Of a stretch of 64,000 nucleotides of DNA, positions 13,201 through 28,200 are shown in pieces; position 1 is the first letter of the stretch, and every line of letters begins with the position of its first letter. The translations under genes were made by a program, and so were the position numbers. The DNA is taken from assembly GCA_008360975.2 (NCBI GenBank), contig CM039183.1, positions 54,397,350 to 54,461,349 on the forward strand, written 5' to 3'. Source of the DNA: Lichenostomus cassidix (taxonomy: Eukaryota; Chordata; Aves; Passeriformes; Meliphagidae). A model generated the notes under the pieces. The model was given only the letters and a program-made list of their open reading frames with translations. It had not been told where the DNA came from and did not search any database.

Positions 13201-16200
13201 GTTTTTCAAATCATGGCATGTTTTATTTTGTAAGTGCTTGAAAACCTGCAAAACATAAGTAACCAGCTGTTAGGGTTCAGCTTCTTAACAATACTTTTTC
13301 AGTGACATAGTCACCTTTTTTTTATCTTCTGTTTATTTTGAATCTTAAAGAGAATTGTGTACTACTTCCCTGTGAAGTAAGAGATTCTAAACTATCAACC
13401 ATCATGTCTGCTTATGAAAATATGCACCTCAGCCAATTTTAATTGCTCTTCATACACACTGGTTCTAGGGCAGTCTGTATTTTAAACCTTTGCCAGTGTT
13501 AGTTTCAAGTTGAAAAAGGGTCATATTAAGGACTTTGGTAACTAGTTATTTCAAGTGGTCAATGAACTCTCCCCTTATGTTGGTTTAAAAAAGGATTTAG
13601 AAAATATTGCTCTGATAATGAAAAACTTACTGTGAATCTTTTTACTATTACTTTACATTTTAGGTTATTAATAAAGAGATAGATTGTAAAATAACTGGAA
13701 TCTCAAATCTAGAAGAGGAAGCCAAGTCTTTTTCCCAGTTTGTTACCTCTGGAGAACGTGCACGTATTAAAGCCAAACTGACTCAGGTCAAAAGGTATTG
13801 GGAAGAGCTAAGAGATCACGCACAGAGACTGGAAGGAACAATCACAGGGAATGCATCAGCACAGCAGAAATATGAAGAAAGTCTTAAACAGGTAGACTAT
13901 GCAAAATCTAATGGATTGTTTGCAGCAATTTATAGAATTACTCTATATTTTCCACAATTGAATTAAAAAATGCATATTATAATGGGATGGACTAAAATAA
14001 ATAAGGAGATTTCTAAAGTAATTGCAAGACCTAGATACATAAATGTGTGCTTTGAATTACCGAAAAGACAGCTTCAGAAAGACGGTAAAATATATTTATT
14101 CAAAAAATTATGCTGTCTTCTGGAAAACCTAAGTGATTATCCTGGATATTGAACTATTGAACCACATCCGTACTTGTTTTAAACACTTTAATTTCCATCT
14201 TTGGTTGATATAAGGTTGTAAGGAAAATAATTTAAATATTATTATTGCCCCAGCCAGGAGGAACTGAGCACTGTTAGCATCTTTTAACTTCAAAAGGCAC
14301 TCAGCACTACAAAGGCTTAGGATATAAAATTCTCTTAGCAACAAACATTTAAAAGATGTTATTTAAAGAATCATTTATGTAATTCCTGCTGGGTTTAGCT
14401 TCTGATTTGCCTTTTTTTTCATAGGTGCAGCAGTCAGTGTCTGAATTTGAAGCTAAGCTAGCTGAGCCTCTCACATCGTGCTCTTCAGCAGCAGCAACAT
14501 ACGCAGCCCTTCAGGATTGCACGGTGAGCATGTGGCCAGCTATTCCTGGCACTGAGTCCAGGGACACTGTGCCACACTGACCTCCTTACAGAAACACCAG
14601 CGACCCCAGACCAGGGGCTGCCTGCTGCCCCACAGCTCAGGGCAAAGGCAGAAGGAGGCAAGGGCTGCCTGTCTGGGTGGGCAGCCCCAGAGAAGGCTTA
14701 AGTACTTCCTCAGCTATTTGTTGTCACCATTTCAGACAAGCTTGAAGAGTTTCTTTCCCAATTTAGGGCGAAAGAGAGCCTGAAAGTACCACTTAATCCT
14801 TCTGATTATTGGTTTTAACTTTATGCATCTAAAACATTACTAAAAACCGAAGATAAGAAACAGGCCTATTAGATGTTTTTTCTCTACAGTTTTCATAAAA
14901 CTTGGATTTTAGTATAGCTTACTCTGTGATTAAAGAAAATATATCCTTAGAAGTAGTTTTTCTTGGGCAACACAGAGACTGGACGGAGTTTCAATTTAGG
15001 AACTTCTCTCTGTGATACTAGACATCTGTGGGTGTTTGGATATTTGTTTCAGTCCATTACAAAAGGAAAACAAATATTGGATTGGTATTCAAATTACAAA
15101 TAATCCTATCTCAGGGAATTTGCTGTAGTATTTTTGCTTTTAAGTTTGGATGTGTTTTTCCAACAATAATCATTGCCTTTCTTTTGAAGAAAATATTTTA
15201 AAAAATTATTCATATTGTTCTTTCACAAAAATGCATATAATATCTTCTGAACTTAGTGATAAGTGCTTGCAAAGGCTGTTTTCAAGGGAGACCTGGCCTG
15301 TCTGCTTCAAGAAAGCTTGATACTAGTTGAGGAAAAATATTTTGCATATAGAGAATTTATTCAGACAGCACTTGTAATCACCATTGTTATTGGCTTTTAA
15401 ACGTAATGAATATGCTTAGTATGCTGTTAAAAGCTCTTGTTCTCTTTAGGGGATCATGATGATTAAATACCTTAATGGGAAATTTTTGTAAGCTTGTTCC
15501 TGTATAATTCACATTTCCTCCTATATATGATTTCTTGCAATTATAGCCATTACTATTGTTATTACTGCACACCTGTGAGTTCGAACTTTAGTGGTCTTAA
15601 AGCCATTTCATTTGGGGCTTTTCTAACTCACTGTACTACATTTCACTGTTTTCATATGAACAAGTTTACTGCTTTGTAGAAACAACAGCTCTGGAAAATG
15701 TAGTTAACATTAGCTGTCATTTCTATAAAAGGACCTTTAGCTAATGCTGACAGAAGTTCTGACTAGCTCTTCCCTTCTTCTCCCATGTCATGACATTGGC
15801 TGCAAGTCTGGCAGTCCTCACATGTTGGAGTGAGATTTTGAGTTTGCTCTGTATAAATTAGAGCAACTCTTAGAAGTTTGGGAACCTAAAGCTTTTTTCT
15901 GAATTTGGAGCTTGGTTCTACATGGATGATGCTGTGTCATATGCCTGTTCAGAAGATCAGACTCTTGTTGCTGAGTTTTTTTCTTCAGGACTATTCCTAG
16001 GAAAGTCTTTTGCCACTACAAGCCAGTTCATTGATATGCTTGGAACTCGTGTATCTAGGGTGGACCTGAGCAATATCTAAGCTGTGAAGTGGCTGCATGA
16101 GCTGATGGATGTAGCATTGCTTCAAGCTTACAAGTAGAACTACAGAATTTTTCCCACCATTGTTACCATATCTCTGTGGTTTATGTATGTGATTTCTGTT

Positions 16201-19200
16201 TCTTTTACATATTCATTAGGACCTTTGTCATACTGTGGAAAAACTGAGCAACCCTTTGGCCTCTCTCTCAGCCAGTGTCCGAAAAGTGGCCAATAAAGAA
16301 AAAGCTGCTCAGGAGCTGACAGCATTACAGCAGAAATACGAAAAAGTGCTGGAAAGTGCTAAGGAGAAACAGAGCTTACTAGAGACTCTTCTGGCTCAGT
16401 GGCAGAAGTGAGTAAACTCTCACATCTGTTGTGATGGACACAGAGACCTTTTTGTGCTCAGTGTGTGAGACTGAGAGGATGAGCTGGTAACTCTAGGTTG
16501 TGATTTTATTAGGCAGGAGAAGGAGCTGTCTGCCTTCCTGGCCTGGCTGGAGGGGTGTGAAGCTACAGCCAGGCCTTCAGAGCAGTATGTTTCTGCTGAT
16601 AGACTTAAGCTGGAAGCTGAACTGCAGGCACTGCAGGTATGTTTCAACTGAAATATTGTCCCCCTACATTTCCTCATGTATTTGTGTGTCTTTTAAAGGA
16701 AAGAATTGCTCAATTATAGTACAACAAGTCAATTGATTCTGGGCTTTAGAAATCTCCTGGAAGTATTACATTATCACTGGCTATTTCTCAGTGAATTTAC
16801 TATTACTTTTAACTATAATATGCCAGCTCAAGAAAAAGAAATTTACCTTGGTATATCCTATTATCTGTCAAGGAAGGGCATGGGTCCGCTTGTTAGAAGA
16901 TCCTTTCTCTAGAGAAATTCTTTTATTAGGCAACACTAATTTTATTTTTTTTTGCATGTGAGAAAAGGTTCTCAGATAAAAAAATACTCAAAGGTCTTGA
17001 AATCACAATGGATTTTGCTTTACAATTTTTTTCAAACATGAGACTTTCATCCTATTCTAAATTATGCCTTTCCTTGGATTTTTTTGATTAATATGAAGCA
17101 GTTGGCTAAATGGAGCATCTTTTATACCTTCCTTGAACCCAAGTAGTCCATAATTTCAGTTTTAAATATTACTGAAGAAAAGAAAAATTACTTGGGGGGG
17201 TGTTTTTTTGTTTTTGCTGTTGAATGGTTTTTTGTTTGGGGATTTGATTGGTTGGTTATTATTGGGGTGTGTTTGCTTGTTTTGCTTTGTTTGAGCCAAT
17301 TTGCAACGTCCTCACAAATCTCTTGCACACAAAATATTTTGCAAAACATGGTCTTGATTTTAGCCCCTGCCATCATACAGTAGAGCTGTATGGAAAGGTC
17401 ACACTTTGTCCTGAAGGAGAAAAAAATACCAACTTTGATGAATCCCTTCGGAATTGCTGTTGCAGATTTAGCTGTCTGAGAGGTGTTGAGTATCTGCTTG
17501 TCCAAAAAGGCCTCAATTCCTCCAAGGATTTGACTCTGTTCACACGCTTGTTTCAAAGTGCTGTACTGGAAATCCATAGTTGTTCTTTTATTAGTTTGCT
17601 TTTTAACTTGCGTAATATTGTGCCATACTTAATCTAAAGGTTTTGCATTCCATTGTTACTCCAGGATTTGCGAGCAGATATTGAGTCCCATGCTTCAGTC
17701 TATAAGAGCCTTTTGCAGTTAAATGAGTCGCTATTTCCAACAGCATCAAAGCAGTGTGTGAAAACAATTAAAGAAAAATTTGAAGATCTGGATGAGAGGT
17801 GGAAAGCTTTACCACAAATTGTTGATAAAAGGTTTGTGCTTCAGAGTGTTTTTCACATGTTAAAGTAACCAATATCCCGATGAGGAAGCCCAATCCCAAA
17901 ACATATTTTTTACAGTATTACCATTAGGAAAACAAAGGTTTAAGATCGATACCAATCCCTGAACTCCCAGGAGTGGGAGGTGGAGAATCCCACACATTTA
18001 TGATGCTGCCTTTTTTTTCTCATACACTCTCCCTATTTTTTTGGTTAGAAGAGTATGCTTGAAAGAGTGTAGGGAAGGAAATGAAGGCAGTGTTGCATTT
18101 CTTCTGTTACAGTTTCCCAAGTCAATTCCAAAATCTCTAATAATCTACTCTTGATTTTTTGAGTTATATGCTTTATCTTGTACAAAGCCACACTATTATT
18201 TTTAAACTCACTTTGAAATTTTAATTTGCCATAAATATTATAAATGCTCAGTTGTTAGGCTGCTGGCTCATGTTAAGCTCAGAAAAACTGTCTCCTTTAT
18301 TTCAAACTGTGTGTTGCCATATATTCAGATTTTGATTATTTCCATGATGAACATACATATTTTACTATTTGTCATGTAGCTTAAATAATAGATCCTGATC
18401 AATTACAAAATCTTCTAGGTGCTTTATCAGTATGATTGTTTTACAATCTAATGATCTTCTTACATGCTGAAAATAAGGTAAAGAAATTTCCCAGGGAAAT
18501 GGGAAGGTAAATGACAAGGTCTTTTTCAAAGTCAAGGTTTAGACTTGGTACTTAGGTACTCAGTTCTGCTGAGTACTCCTCTGGACACATTCTTCCTTTG
18601 AACTGTGTTCCTCTGAGCAGACTTGGCACTTGCTTACTTCAGTGGAAGTTGAGCATGCAATTCCTCACCCCCTGCCTAAATTAATGAGATTCTCACCTTA
18701 ATCCAGTGTTTCAGATGATAGGGCAAACAGAATTGCGATGACTGAAAATTAAAGTTTGGCTTCCATCAGTAACATTCTATTTCTGGGACTACACCCATAA
18801 AGAAAATTTGAAAGACATACCTTGGTTGTTTTGGGCACCTCTGACAGTTGATATAAATAAGAGTGGAAACAGGAAAGATCCAAAGGTGATTTCAAATGTT
18901 ACGTTATTCCCTAGAATTAAGAAATCTATATGGCAAAATAAAGTAATATTTCCTACTTTCCTTGCATCTGGCATTGATTTTAATGCTGACCTGTCAGCTG
19001 TGGGTTTGATTATGGAAGTGATTAAATTACATCAAGTGCTTTCATATTTACATCTGACATTCTATAGGATCAACTTCCTTCAATCACTTGTTGCTGAGCA
19101 TGGGCAGTTTGATGAGCTCCTGCTCAGGTTTTCAGACTGGATTAAGCAATTTCTTGCTGAACTACAAGCCACTTCAGAGATAAACACAGCTGATCAACAA

Positions 19201-22200
19201 CTAGCTGCATCTCACAATAAGGTAAACTTTTGGATGTAAATATTAAAGACAGAGAAATTGTACAGTGCATTTGGCTAAATACTCATGTAGAACTAGCAAG
19301 CAATTTATTTGTTTGAAAACCAATATGCTGTTGCAGTCACATACAGACTTCTGTTATTTGACAAGTTTAAAGCAAAATTGTAACACTGAGCTATTCCTAC
19401 TGAAAGCCTCTGAATAGTACTTCACTCATAAGTTTAGCACTAAAATTTTCTTGAGCTCTTGATTGGAAGAAGAAACTCAGCCCTATTATCTTTCTTTCCT
19501 ATAGAACCACTCAATGGAAGTTGAAAGTAAGAAACAGGAGTTGCAAAGTCTGAAGGAGCATCTAGAGAAATTGGGTTCTTTCAGCAGCCCAGAGGACCAG
19601 CAGGCATTGCAGGGAAAGACAGAAGATTGCTTTCAGATTTTCCAGGAGGCAAGTCAAATAACTAGCCAAAGACAGGACGCCTTGGATCAGTTGCAAGTAT
19701 TCCTGGAGCTCCATAGTGCTGCATCAGGAATGCTCCACCAGCTGAAGCAGACAGTGGAGAAAACAGGAAATATGGATAAAGCTAAATCTGAATTACTGGA
19801 GAAGGAACTCAACAGTGTTATTAAAGATCTTAACAAGTTGGAATCTCTTGCCGTCAGTTTGGATGGTTCCCTCACTAAGGCTCAATATCATCTGAAACAT
19901 AGCATTTCTGGGCAGAGGACCTCCTGCAGGGCTATGGTGGATAATCTGGGTGTGGAACTGGAGGCAGTTCAAAACTTGCTGGGAACCAAACAAAGTGAGG
20001 CAGAAGCTCTTGGAGCCTTGCAGAGATCTTTCATGGAGCGTAAAGAACAGCTACTGAAGAGTATTGAAGACACTGAGGAAAAGGCTGACAAGGAGGGCCT
20101 GAAGGAGACAACACTGCAAGCCTTCCAGCAAAGGTAAAAACGTTGGCACTTTCACACTTGATTGCAATCTCTAGACGTTTTATGATTCATTGGAGGCATG
20201 TGTGTGTTTTCTTCCTGGGTACTTTATTTCTTGCTAAGCATATGTATCCACTTAGTAAAATTCTGTATGTAAGTGAACTATTTGGATGCACAAAACACTA
20301 AGTTAGTCCTGCTAATATTTTATATTTAAACAATAGTTATGAAAGTCTGTGTCTCAAAAATATATTTTGTCTGAATTAATCTAAGATCCAAGCAACTATT
20401 AGAAATCCCATATAACATAACTCCCTCTGCTCTTGAAGAACTGAAGATTTTACATGTGATGATGGAATTAAAAGCATTTATTTTATTAAAGTATTAATCT
20501 AAATATCTGAGTGCATTTCCAGGTGACTGTGTGAGGAGGAGGTACATGTATATCTATATGATTGTATAGCACTACATATATCAGAAAAATCACATTCTGA
20601 GCCCAGTTCTAGCAGAAAAAAAAACCCAAATAATACTATATTGTAGGAAATATTAGAAAAATGGAATTTTATGCAGAGTAACACTAATAACTGTTTCATA
20701 ATTTCTTTCTCCTCTCTCTTGGGGAAAAAAAAGGTGAATATGAGTAAATTTGAAAGCTGCCTTTTACCTTGCAGATTGAGGATCTTTAACCAATTAGATG
20801 AGGAATTGAATTCTCACCAGCATGAACTCCAGTGGCTCATGGACAAAGCAAAACAAATAGCCCAAAAAGATATCACACTTGCTCCTGAGACTGACAAAGC
20901 AATAAATTGCTTAGAATCCCTCTGGAAGGATACCGAGAAAGCTATACATGAAAAGTAAGTAGATATTTAGCTTAAGATAAGAAAGGAGAAGATGGGGAAA
21001 GAGACATAGTTATTACATGTAATATCTTCTTGCTATATTAGTTACAATGAAAAAAAGACGTGGGTTAAATACTCAGTAGAAGATAAAAACATAGTGTTAA
21101 CAAGGATATTTGTACCAGTTGTACTTATACTATTAATAAAGCCACAGATAAATTCTCAGTACAGTCCTGGCAGATACACATTTTATTACATACATGCTAT
21201 ATTGCATGTCGTTGTTTACTCTTCTGAAAGGTAAGGAATCGCCGCTGAATTTTCACCAGCACTCTAGATGGCACATATTCTCTTTCTAGCATATATTTTC
21301 ATTCTCTATCATATATGTTTTTCTGACAATTCTATATTCAGTGGTCCTAAATAGTTTTTAAATGTATTTCTGTCTGCCCAAGGGAACAGGCTCATAATAA
21401 TCATTACTGTATTATCAGTTACACTGATGGTATATGATACATGGTTAGATGATCAGTTTTATCAATGAAAGCTGATAAACAAAGAAGATAAAGAAATTAG
21501 AGAAAGTTTTATCGTACCCTTTTCTTTGTACGAATTACCTCATGATCATATTTAAAGAAAAAAAGTGGTGTTTTCTCTCTCATATAGACACAGTTTTAGA
21601 CCTTCCTGGACCTGCTTATTTTGGAGAGCTCTTTGGAGCATTCAGAGAAGAGCCAGCTCCTAAAACAGTTACTCCTCTTTCTTGACAATGACATGTTTCC
21701 CAAAATCCATTCATTGAAAAACACTGTTTTACAACTAAACATATCCAAAGTATTAGTTTTGCTTCTCTCTCTTCAGTATAAACACCAGGAATGGATTTAA
21801 TAAGTTTTTTTCCCTCTTTTCATTGCCTGAGCATAAATAGGCTTTCCTGGAGAGAGGTTGGGAAAAAAATTAGTCTTGTTTCTAGCAGAAGGTTAATGTA
21901 CTCTCAGTAGAAGGGCAGGTAAGATACATATAAAGCTGTAGTCCCAAAAGCAGGTATCTGACAGTTGGAGGGCAAAATAGACAGACCTCAGCATGCTTTA
22001 GTCTTTACTTCTGCTTCTTTTTAGCCAGAAAATACTCCATGTTAAAGAAGCAAGTAGTTGTTTTTTTTTAATAAAGTATGAGTGGCAGCATCATTATAAT
22101 GTGCTTTCCAGTCAAAAGATGCTAAACTTTTGACAAGTCTGAATTTCAGTTTCTGTGTTTTGTTTGCTGAAGTCAGTTACTTTGATATCTGATACATATG

Positions 22201-25200
22201 AGATGGCAATTCACATACTGTCTCTTGAGTGAGATGTTTTGTGATGGATCCACAATGATTGGAAAAAACCAAAATACTCATATTTCCTTGGCTGCTCAGT
22301 TTATGTTTAGCACTGCATCCTGGTTTTCCCATGGGGAATTGCTGTCACTTTCTCTATTCTTCAGAAACATGACAGCAAGTGGTACTAACACAGCCTTTTC
22401 AAATTACAGAAAGGAGCAGTCCTGTGTTCTTATTGATCTGATGAAGGAATACCAGAGCTTGAAGTCAACTGTATTGAAAGTCATAGACAGTGCTAACAGT
22501 GCTTCTGTGATCAAATCCATTTGGAAGGACCATGAAGATGTCAGGAGAACGTTATCAAAGGTAATTACATATATTTTCCTTTGAGGAATTTAAATATTTT
22601 TTTTAATTAGATGGAATTTTTTTTTTGTTTGAAAGGTGTCCTTGAGCTGTTAAAGTTCCTTGAATTTGCTGTCAAATCTTGTCACACTGACATTCAGGGT
22701 TTAAGTTGTACTGATCCTGATAAGGAAAAAATATAGTCCTTTTTGCATTTTGGTGAGATCTATTAATCTGTTGTCGCTATTTTTAATTTTAATGGAAATG
22801 CAAAATGTTAATTTCTATGGAAAGCGTGAGTGGAAAATCTTTATATAAAATACTTTGTGAATATATTCCTATCATAGTATGATGAGATAGTTCTAGTCAA
22901 CATACTCTAATTTTTTTCCATATTGGGTAAACTTTGGAATAGATAAAAGGCCATGAAAGAACAGAAAGTGCACACATTTCAGACGTGCATAAGAGACATA
23001 TCTGTCTCAGTCCATAAGAGGACTTCTTACGTGGTTTATAATGTTGATTCTGGCTATTGAGCAGAGATAAGGTATTTGGATTCCTACATTCTATTCATTT
23101 CACTGGATTGTATTTCAAAAATACTAAATTCTGATGAAGAATGGAAAGGCAAATTAAAAAAAAAAAAAAAAGTTTCCTTAAGTCCGGAAAATATGCGGTT
23201 ACCAAGTGGAAGAAATTCAGAATTTGTTTCTGCCACTTGTGTGCTTTATTTATAAGAAGAGTCATCCTATATGATTATGTTCATGAGGCAGCCATATCAG
23301 TTGCTTCATATTTTGTGGAATAGTTAAATGTTACATATGAGAATTAACAAATGCATAACACAGGGCTAGGGATGGGTATCTGGAGAACTGGATTTTTCTT
23401 TCTTTCTTTAAGGCTTCATTAAACAGCCAAATATTTATGTCCACAGCACGAAGCTGCCAAGAATGATCTGAGTGATAAACAAAAAGACCTGGATACTTTC
23501 ACTAGTAAAGGAAAACATTTGTTAGCAGAACTGAAAAGAGTGCAGAACTGCGACTCTACTGCACTGAAAGCAGATATGAACTCCATCGTGGACAAATGGC
23601 TAGATGTAAGAATCTGGTGTTTATATGCCAAATACAGTTTTTAAGTTTGGTTAAGCTTGCAATATTCCTATTTTCTTAGGATTTTATAGAACAATTGTTT
23701 AGTAAAATTTACTTTGAAGTATAACTCAAAGGCTCAGTCAGAGGGACTTGGCATCCACCTTATGCACGAAGTTGTGACATCAATTTGATAGATTTTAAAT
23801 CATGTCTTTCAGCAATGTATGAATGCTACTACCATAAATTTGCTCAGTGCACGGTTCTGGGCATAAATTTGGGCTGAATTCACAGCTAATGAGTACCAGC
23901 ATTAAATTGGACAAATAAGTTAGGCAGTAAATTACATTAAGCTAAACCACAAAAGATATGAATTTGTTGAGAAAGACAACACCATGGGAGAGAAACATAA
24001 CATAAAAGCTAGTTACAGAATCACAGATTGGTTTGGGTTGGAAGGGTCCTTAAATATCATCCAGTCCCAACCTTCCTGTTACAGGCAGGGAAACCTTTCA
24101 TTAAACCAGGCTGCTCAAAGCCCCATCCAGCCTGGCCTTAAACATTTTCACAGATGGGGCATCTACAATGGCTCTGGACAATCAGTTCCAGCGTCTCACC
24201 AGCCTTACAGTAAAGAATTTCTGCCTAGTGTTTTACATTTTCACATTTATACTGCTTTAGTAGCAAATTCCTACACTACATAAGAAAGATGAATGTAGGT
24301 TTTTTGAAAGATAATGTTTATTTGAACATAAAACTCTTCCCTATTGAAAAAAAATTACAAATATTTGAAGACACATTAGATTTGTGTTCATTTTATGATC
24401 TGAGTAACTAAATTGAAATAAGAATTCAGAATTCAGAACTTAGAACTAAATCCAAGAAAATCATTTCACCCAGGCGTACTAATTCTTTTTGATGCACTTG
24501 TCTTATAACTGTCTGCAAAACAGAGAAGTCTAAAATTAATTTGTGAATGGTATTGATACATTTTTCTTTCCTAAAAGGTGTCTGAAAGACTTGATGATAA
24601 CATTGACCGACTGAGTGTAAGCGTGTCTCTGTGGGATGACATCCTGAAAACTGGAGATGAATTAGATGGATGGTGTAATAAGTGCATTTCTCAACTGAAT
24701 GAAGGCATCAACAACTTCAGTAACAGTCAGACAATGGAGGTTCTTGTGAAAGACTTCCAGGTTCTTACCCATAAATCAGTGATAAAAATGTTCTGTACCA
24801 AAATGTCAAGTTATGTCTAGCACATAAATAAGGCTGTTTTAGACCTTTGTGTCCTCTAGTGGTGGTACCCTAACCCGGTAGCTAGTATTTCTGTCCTTTT
24901 TATTTGAAGGTGTTTGCTTCTGACAAAAACAAGAATGGCACATCTTACTAAGTCTAAGCTCCATAGGTATTTTGGCTCTAGCAGTTACATTTGGTTCTAG
25001 GCTGAACTCTGTTCCAGTAGAAACTAATAGAAATTTCAGACAACTTCAGATGAAGTTAAGCAAAAAAATTAGTTGTTTCCAAAACCTCATGCAAGAAAGT
25101 AGATTCTCCAGACAATAAAAAAGATATGGTAGACTGGATGGCAAATTTTGGTGTCAGGTTCTGACAATTTCAGTTAGATGATGTCTTTGTTTTCTGGATA

Positions 25201-28200
25201 GTGTTAAAAACTCTTTTAGAAATCTAGCCAGTGTTCAGGACGCATTTTGCCTCTATTGGCTTAAAATATACATCTGATCAATCATAAAATGAGCCATATT
25301 CTACTTCATTTGAAATAAATTATGTCCTTAGGAAGATTCACAGAGAACATATTATAGTGGTATGATAGAATAGAAAATGTTGATAAATCCGTATTTTGCT
25401 CAAGGTTAAGCTTTATCAAATGTCTTATGTAGCAATCAGATCACCTAAATTCATTGCTGTTAAAACTGATTTGGAGTTAAAGCAGCCAGTACCCAAACCA
25501 GTGAGGTATTTGAAATGCAGAAGGGCCAAAATAGCAGATGTGAGCACTGTGTGTACATTTACAGTCACAGAATGTATTGTCCATAAAACACTTTTTTTGT
25601 CACTTTGTTTTGCAATGACAAGAGGAAGGGCAGTTCAGTGACAGCAGGGTCCTGCCCTTTCAGCGACCAGAAGTAGATGAGCATGGAGAGAAACCATCAG
25701 TGTACCTCTTCTGTGGCCCAAATCAGTGGTCACTTTCTTGACTGACCACCTAATATTATATCCTCCCTGGCACAAAATACCCCCTAGGTATTCTTCTGGG
25801 CATTCAGGACAGGTGTTAAGTTTGGCAATTTAATCCTGAAATCCACTGTTCAATCTTTTAATTGGAATGATCTGCTTGATTTTTTTAGAAAATTTGGGCA
25901 ATAGGATACTGATACTTCAGAACTCCAAATTATGATTTTTCTCTTTCACTTTGATATGATGTTTTTAATAAGTAGAATATTTTTTTATAACTTGGATCTA
26001 TAAATACAAGTTCCAGATATGTCAGTGCATTTTTAAATCCCTTTTAAGGTTAAAATCTATTTCTGCGTCTAATTTTTTATCAAGACCTCATCTGCTTGTA
26101 ATAAAAATCAGAGACCACACGTAATATACTCAGTTTGCCTTTAAGTTGAACCTAACACCCCCAGTGCATATTTCAAGTCAAGTAAACAACATTTTCATCT
26201 TTATTTTTCCAGTTTTAACAAATTAAAGCTTTTAGGGCATTTTACTTGCTAATAATGTGTATGGTTATTTTAAAGGGGAAAATTTCTCTGAACAGAGTCT
26301 AATAATGGAAAAGAGATGTGAGGATTTCAGAGCAGAAAACTAGTTGAATGACAATCTTTTCCCTTTGGTTTCTAAACCTTGTTTACATTTCCTTTCATTT
26401 TTGAAATTCATGGAGCATCCTTCTGAAAGTCTAAAAGCTTCTTGTAGTTTGGTATGAAAATCTGACCACATCTCTTTTACAGTCTGAAGTCAAGGATAAA
26501 GAACTGAAGCTGGAGCAACTTAGTTCCAAAATTTCAGAACTCAAAGAACTGACCCATAGTCAAGAGCCTCCTGCAGATCTCCAGGTAAAATAATGATATT
26601 GGTAATTCATAGATTGTGCTCAAATAACTAAGATGACATTCCTCCTGAAATTGCTGTTTCTCCTGCACTGCCTTTTTCTTTCATGGTGACAGATACAGCA
26701 TTATTTATATGTAGCATGGGTATTCTTTGTTCATATTTCTCTAGGTAACCTTGATTTTTTTTTTTTTTTTGTATAAACAGTATGTCACAAAGTAATTGAA
26801 CATTAAGTTTGTAGAAGTATTTTTAATAAATTAAAATAGGAGAAATAGTTTATAACATAGATAATCAGATATGAGACTGCAGATATTCTCTCTACTGCAC
26901 AACATTAAACTACATCATGTGTGAGTGCATGGAGAGTTTTGCCTCCTTGAAAGGATTATAATGCATATAAAATATGTTCATTTGCTTTGTTAACCAAAAA
27001 GTATTCTTGGGTGGACTAGAATAAGGGCCCTGAATTAGCTCTTACAAGAGAAGCGCAAAATAATGAACACAAAGGTGAGCTGTTAAGCTTTTGGCTAGAT
27101 ACTTATTTCTGTGTTCTAGGGTAGTCACAAAACCAAAGTATGACTATTTTGGCAGTTTTAAACAGAAATTAGTATTTGAGATTATTAACTTTTAGTGTCA
27201 GAATTTTTGAAAATTAAGCCGATCTGCAATTTCCATGGGCTGGGAAATATCTTGATGAGTATCAGGTTTTAATGGAAGTTAATATAACACTCAAGCCTTG
27301 TCCACATTTTGGAACAGGCTCTCCAGGGAGGTTGTGGAAAAGGAAAAAATCCACCTGGATGCATTCCTATGTCACCTGCTGAAGGTGACCCTGACTTGGC
27401 AGGGACGTTGCACTCAGTAATCTCCAGTTGTCCCTTCCAACCCTAAAGATTCTGTGAATCTTATATATGGTATTGTACTATGACTGATTTGATTTGCTTT
27501 TTTTAGTGATATGTGCTCAGCTAACATTACTATAGATTTGCATATTGCTGTCTTTGAAAAGGTTAATAGGCAAGATTCTAACTTATCTTTTTTGTACTGT
27601 CTTCAATTTTCACCTGTCTTATACTGAGATACTTAAAGCCTCAGTGCACTTAAGGCTCACCAGCTGATACTTTTTATGGTGCTATTTGAGTGTAGGTCAT
27701 GCTCTGTATATATGGCAAATTAGTAAAGGAAAAAGATTAAGTGTTTATTTTTTCAGAAATGGATAATAACTTCAGTGGTTTGCAGTCTGGCTTTTTATTA
27801 GTTAGTATCTCTTTTTTGGATCACTGTATATCTAACACTGAATGCTGAATGGTTGACATTTTTTATGTATGTGACTATCTCTAGTTAAAGCTGTAAAGAG
27901 AGCAAAATTATCATTGTGTGTCACTTTTCTACTCCCATTTTGCCAATAAGCATTTACCATAATAAACATTTTTACCATTAAATGCCTTAATATGTAACAT
28001 TTTGGTTTTAGTTTATAGAGTCAGATTTGAGGCAGAAGTTGGAACATGCCAAAGAAATGTCTGAGACTGCAAAAGAGACACTGAAAGATTTCAATACTCA
28101 GAAGATGCAATTACAGAAGTTGATTGGTCAGCTAACAGACTGGTTAACTCAAGTGGAAGAGACACTGTTAAGCTGTGCTCGTAACCTGGATCCTGAAGCT

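Noticed and set aside
17188..17577. Open frames of 129 codons on both strands in intron 10
   Set aside because: One end is G/T low-complexity sequence that lacks stops, and the peptides (Asn, Thr and Lys repeats) look compositional. No homology recognised.
18808..19067. Open frame extending exon 12 upstream by more than 80 codons
   Set aside because: The extra peptide is hydrophobic and unlike spectrin repeats, and a proper acceptor (TCTATAG) lies at 19067.
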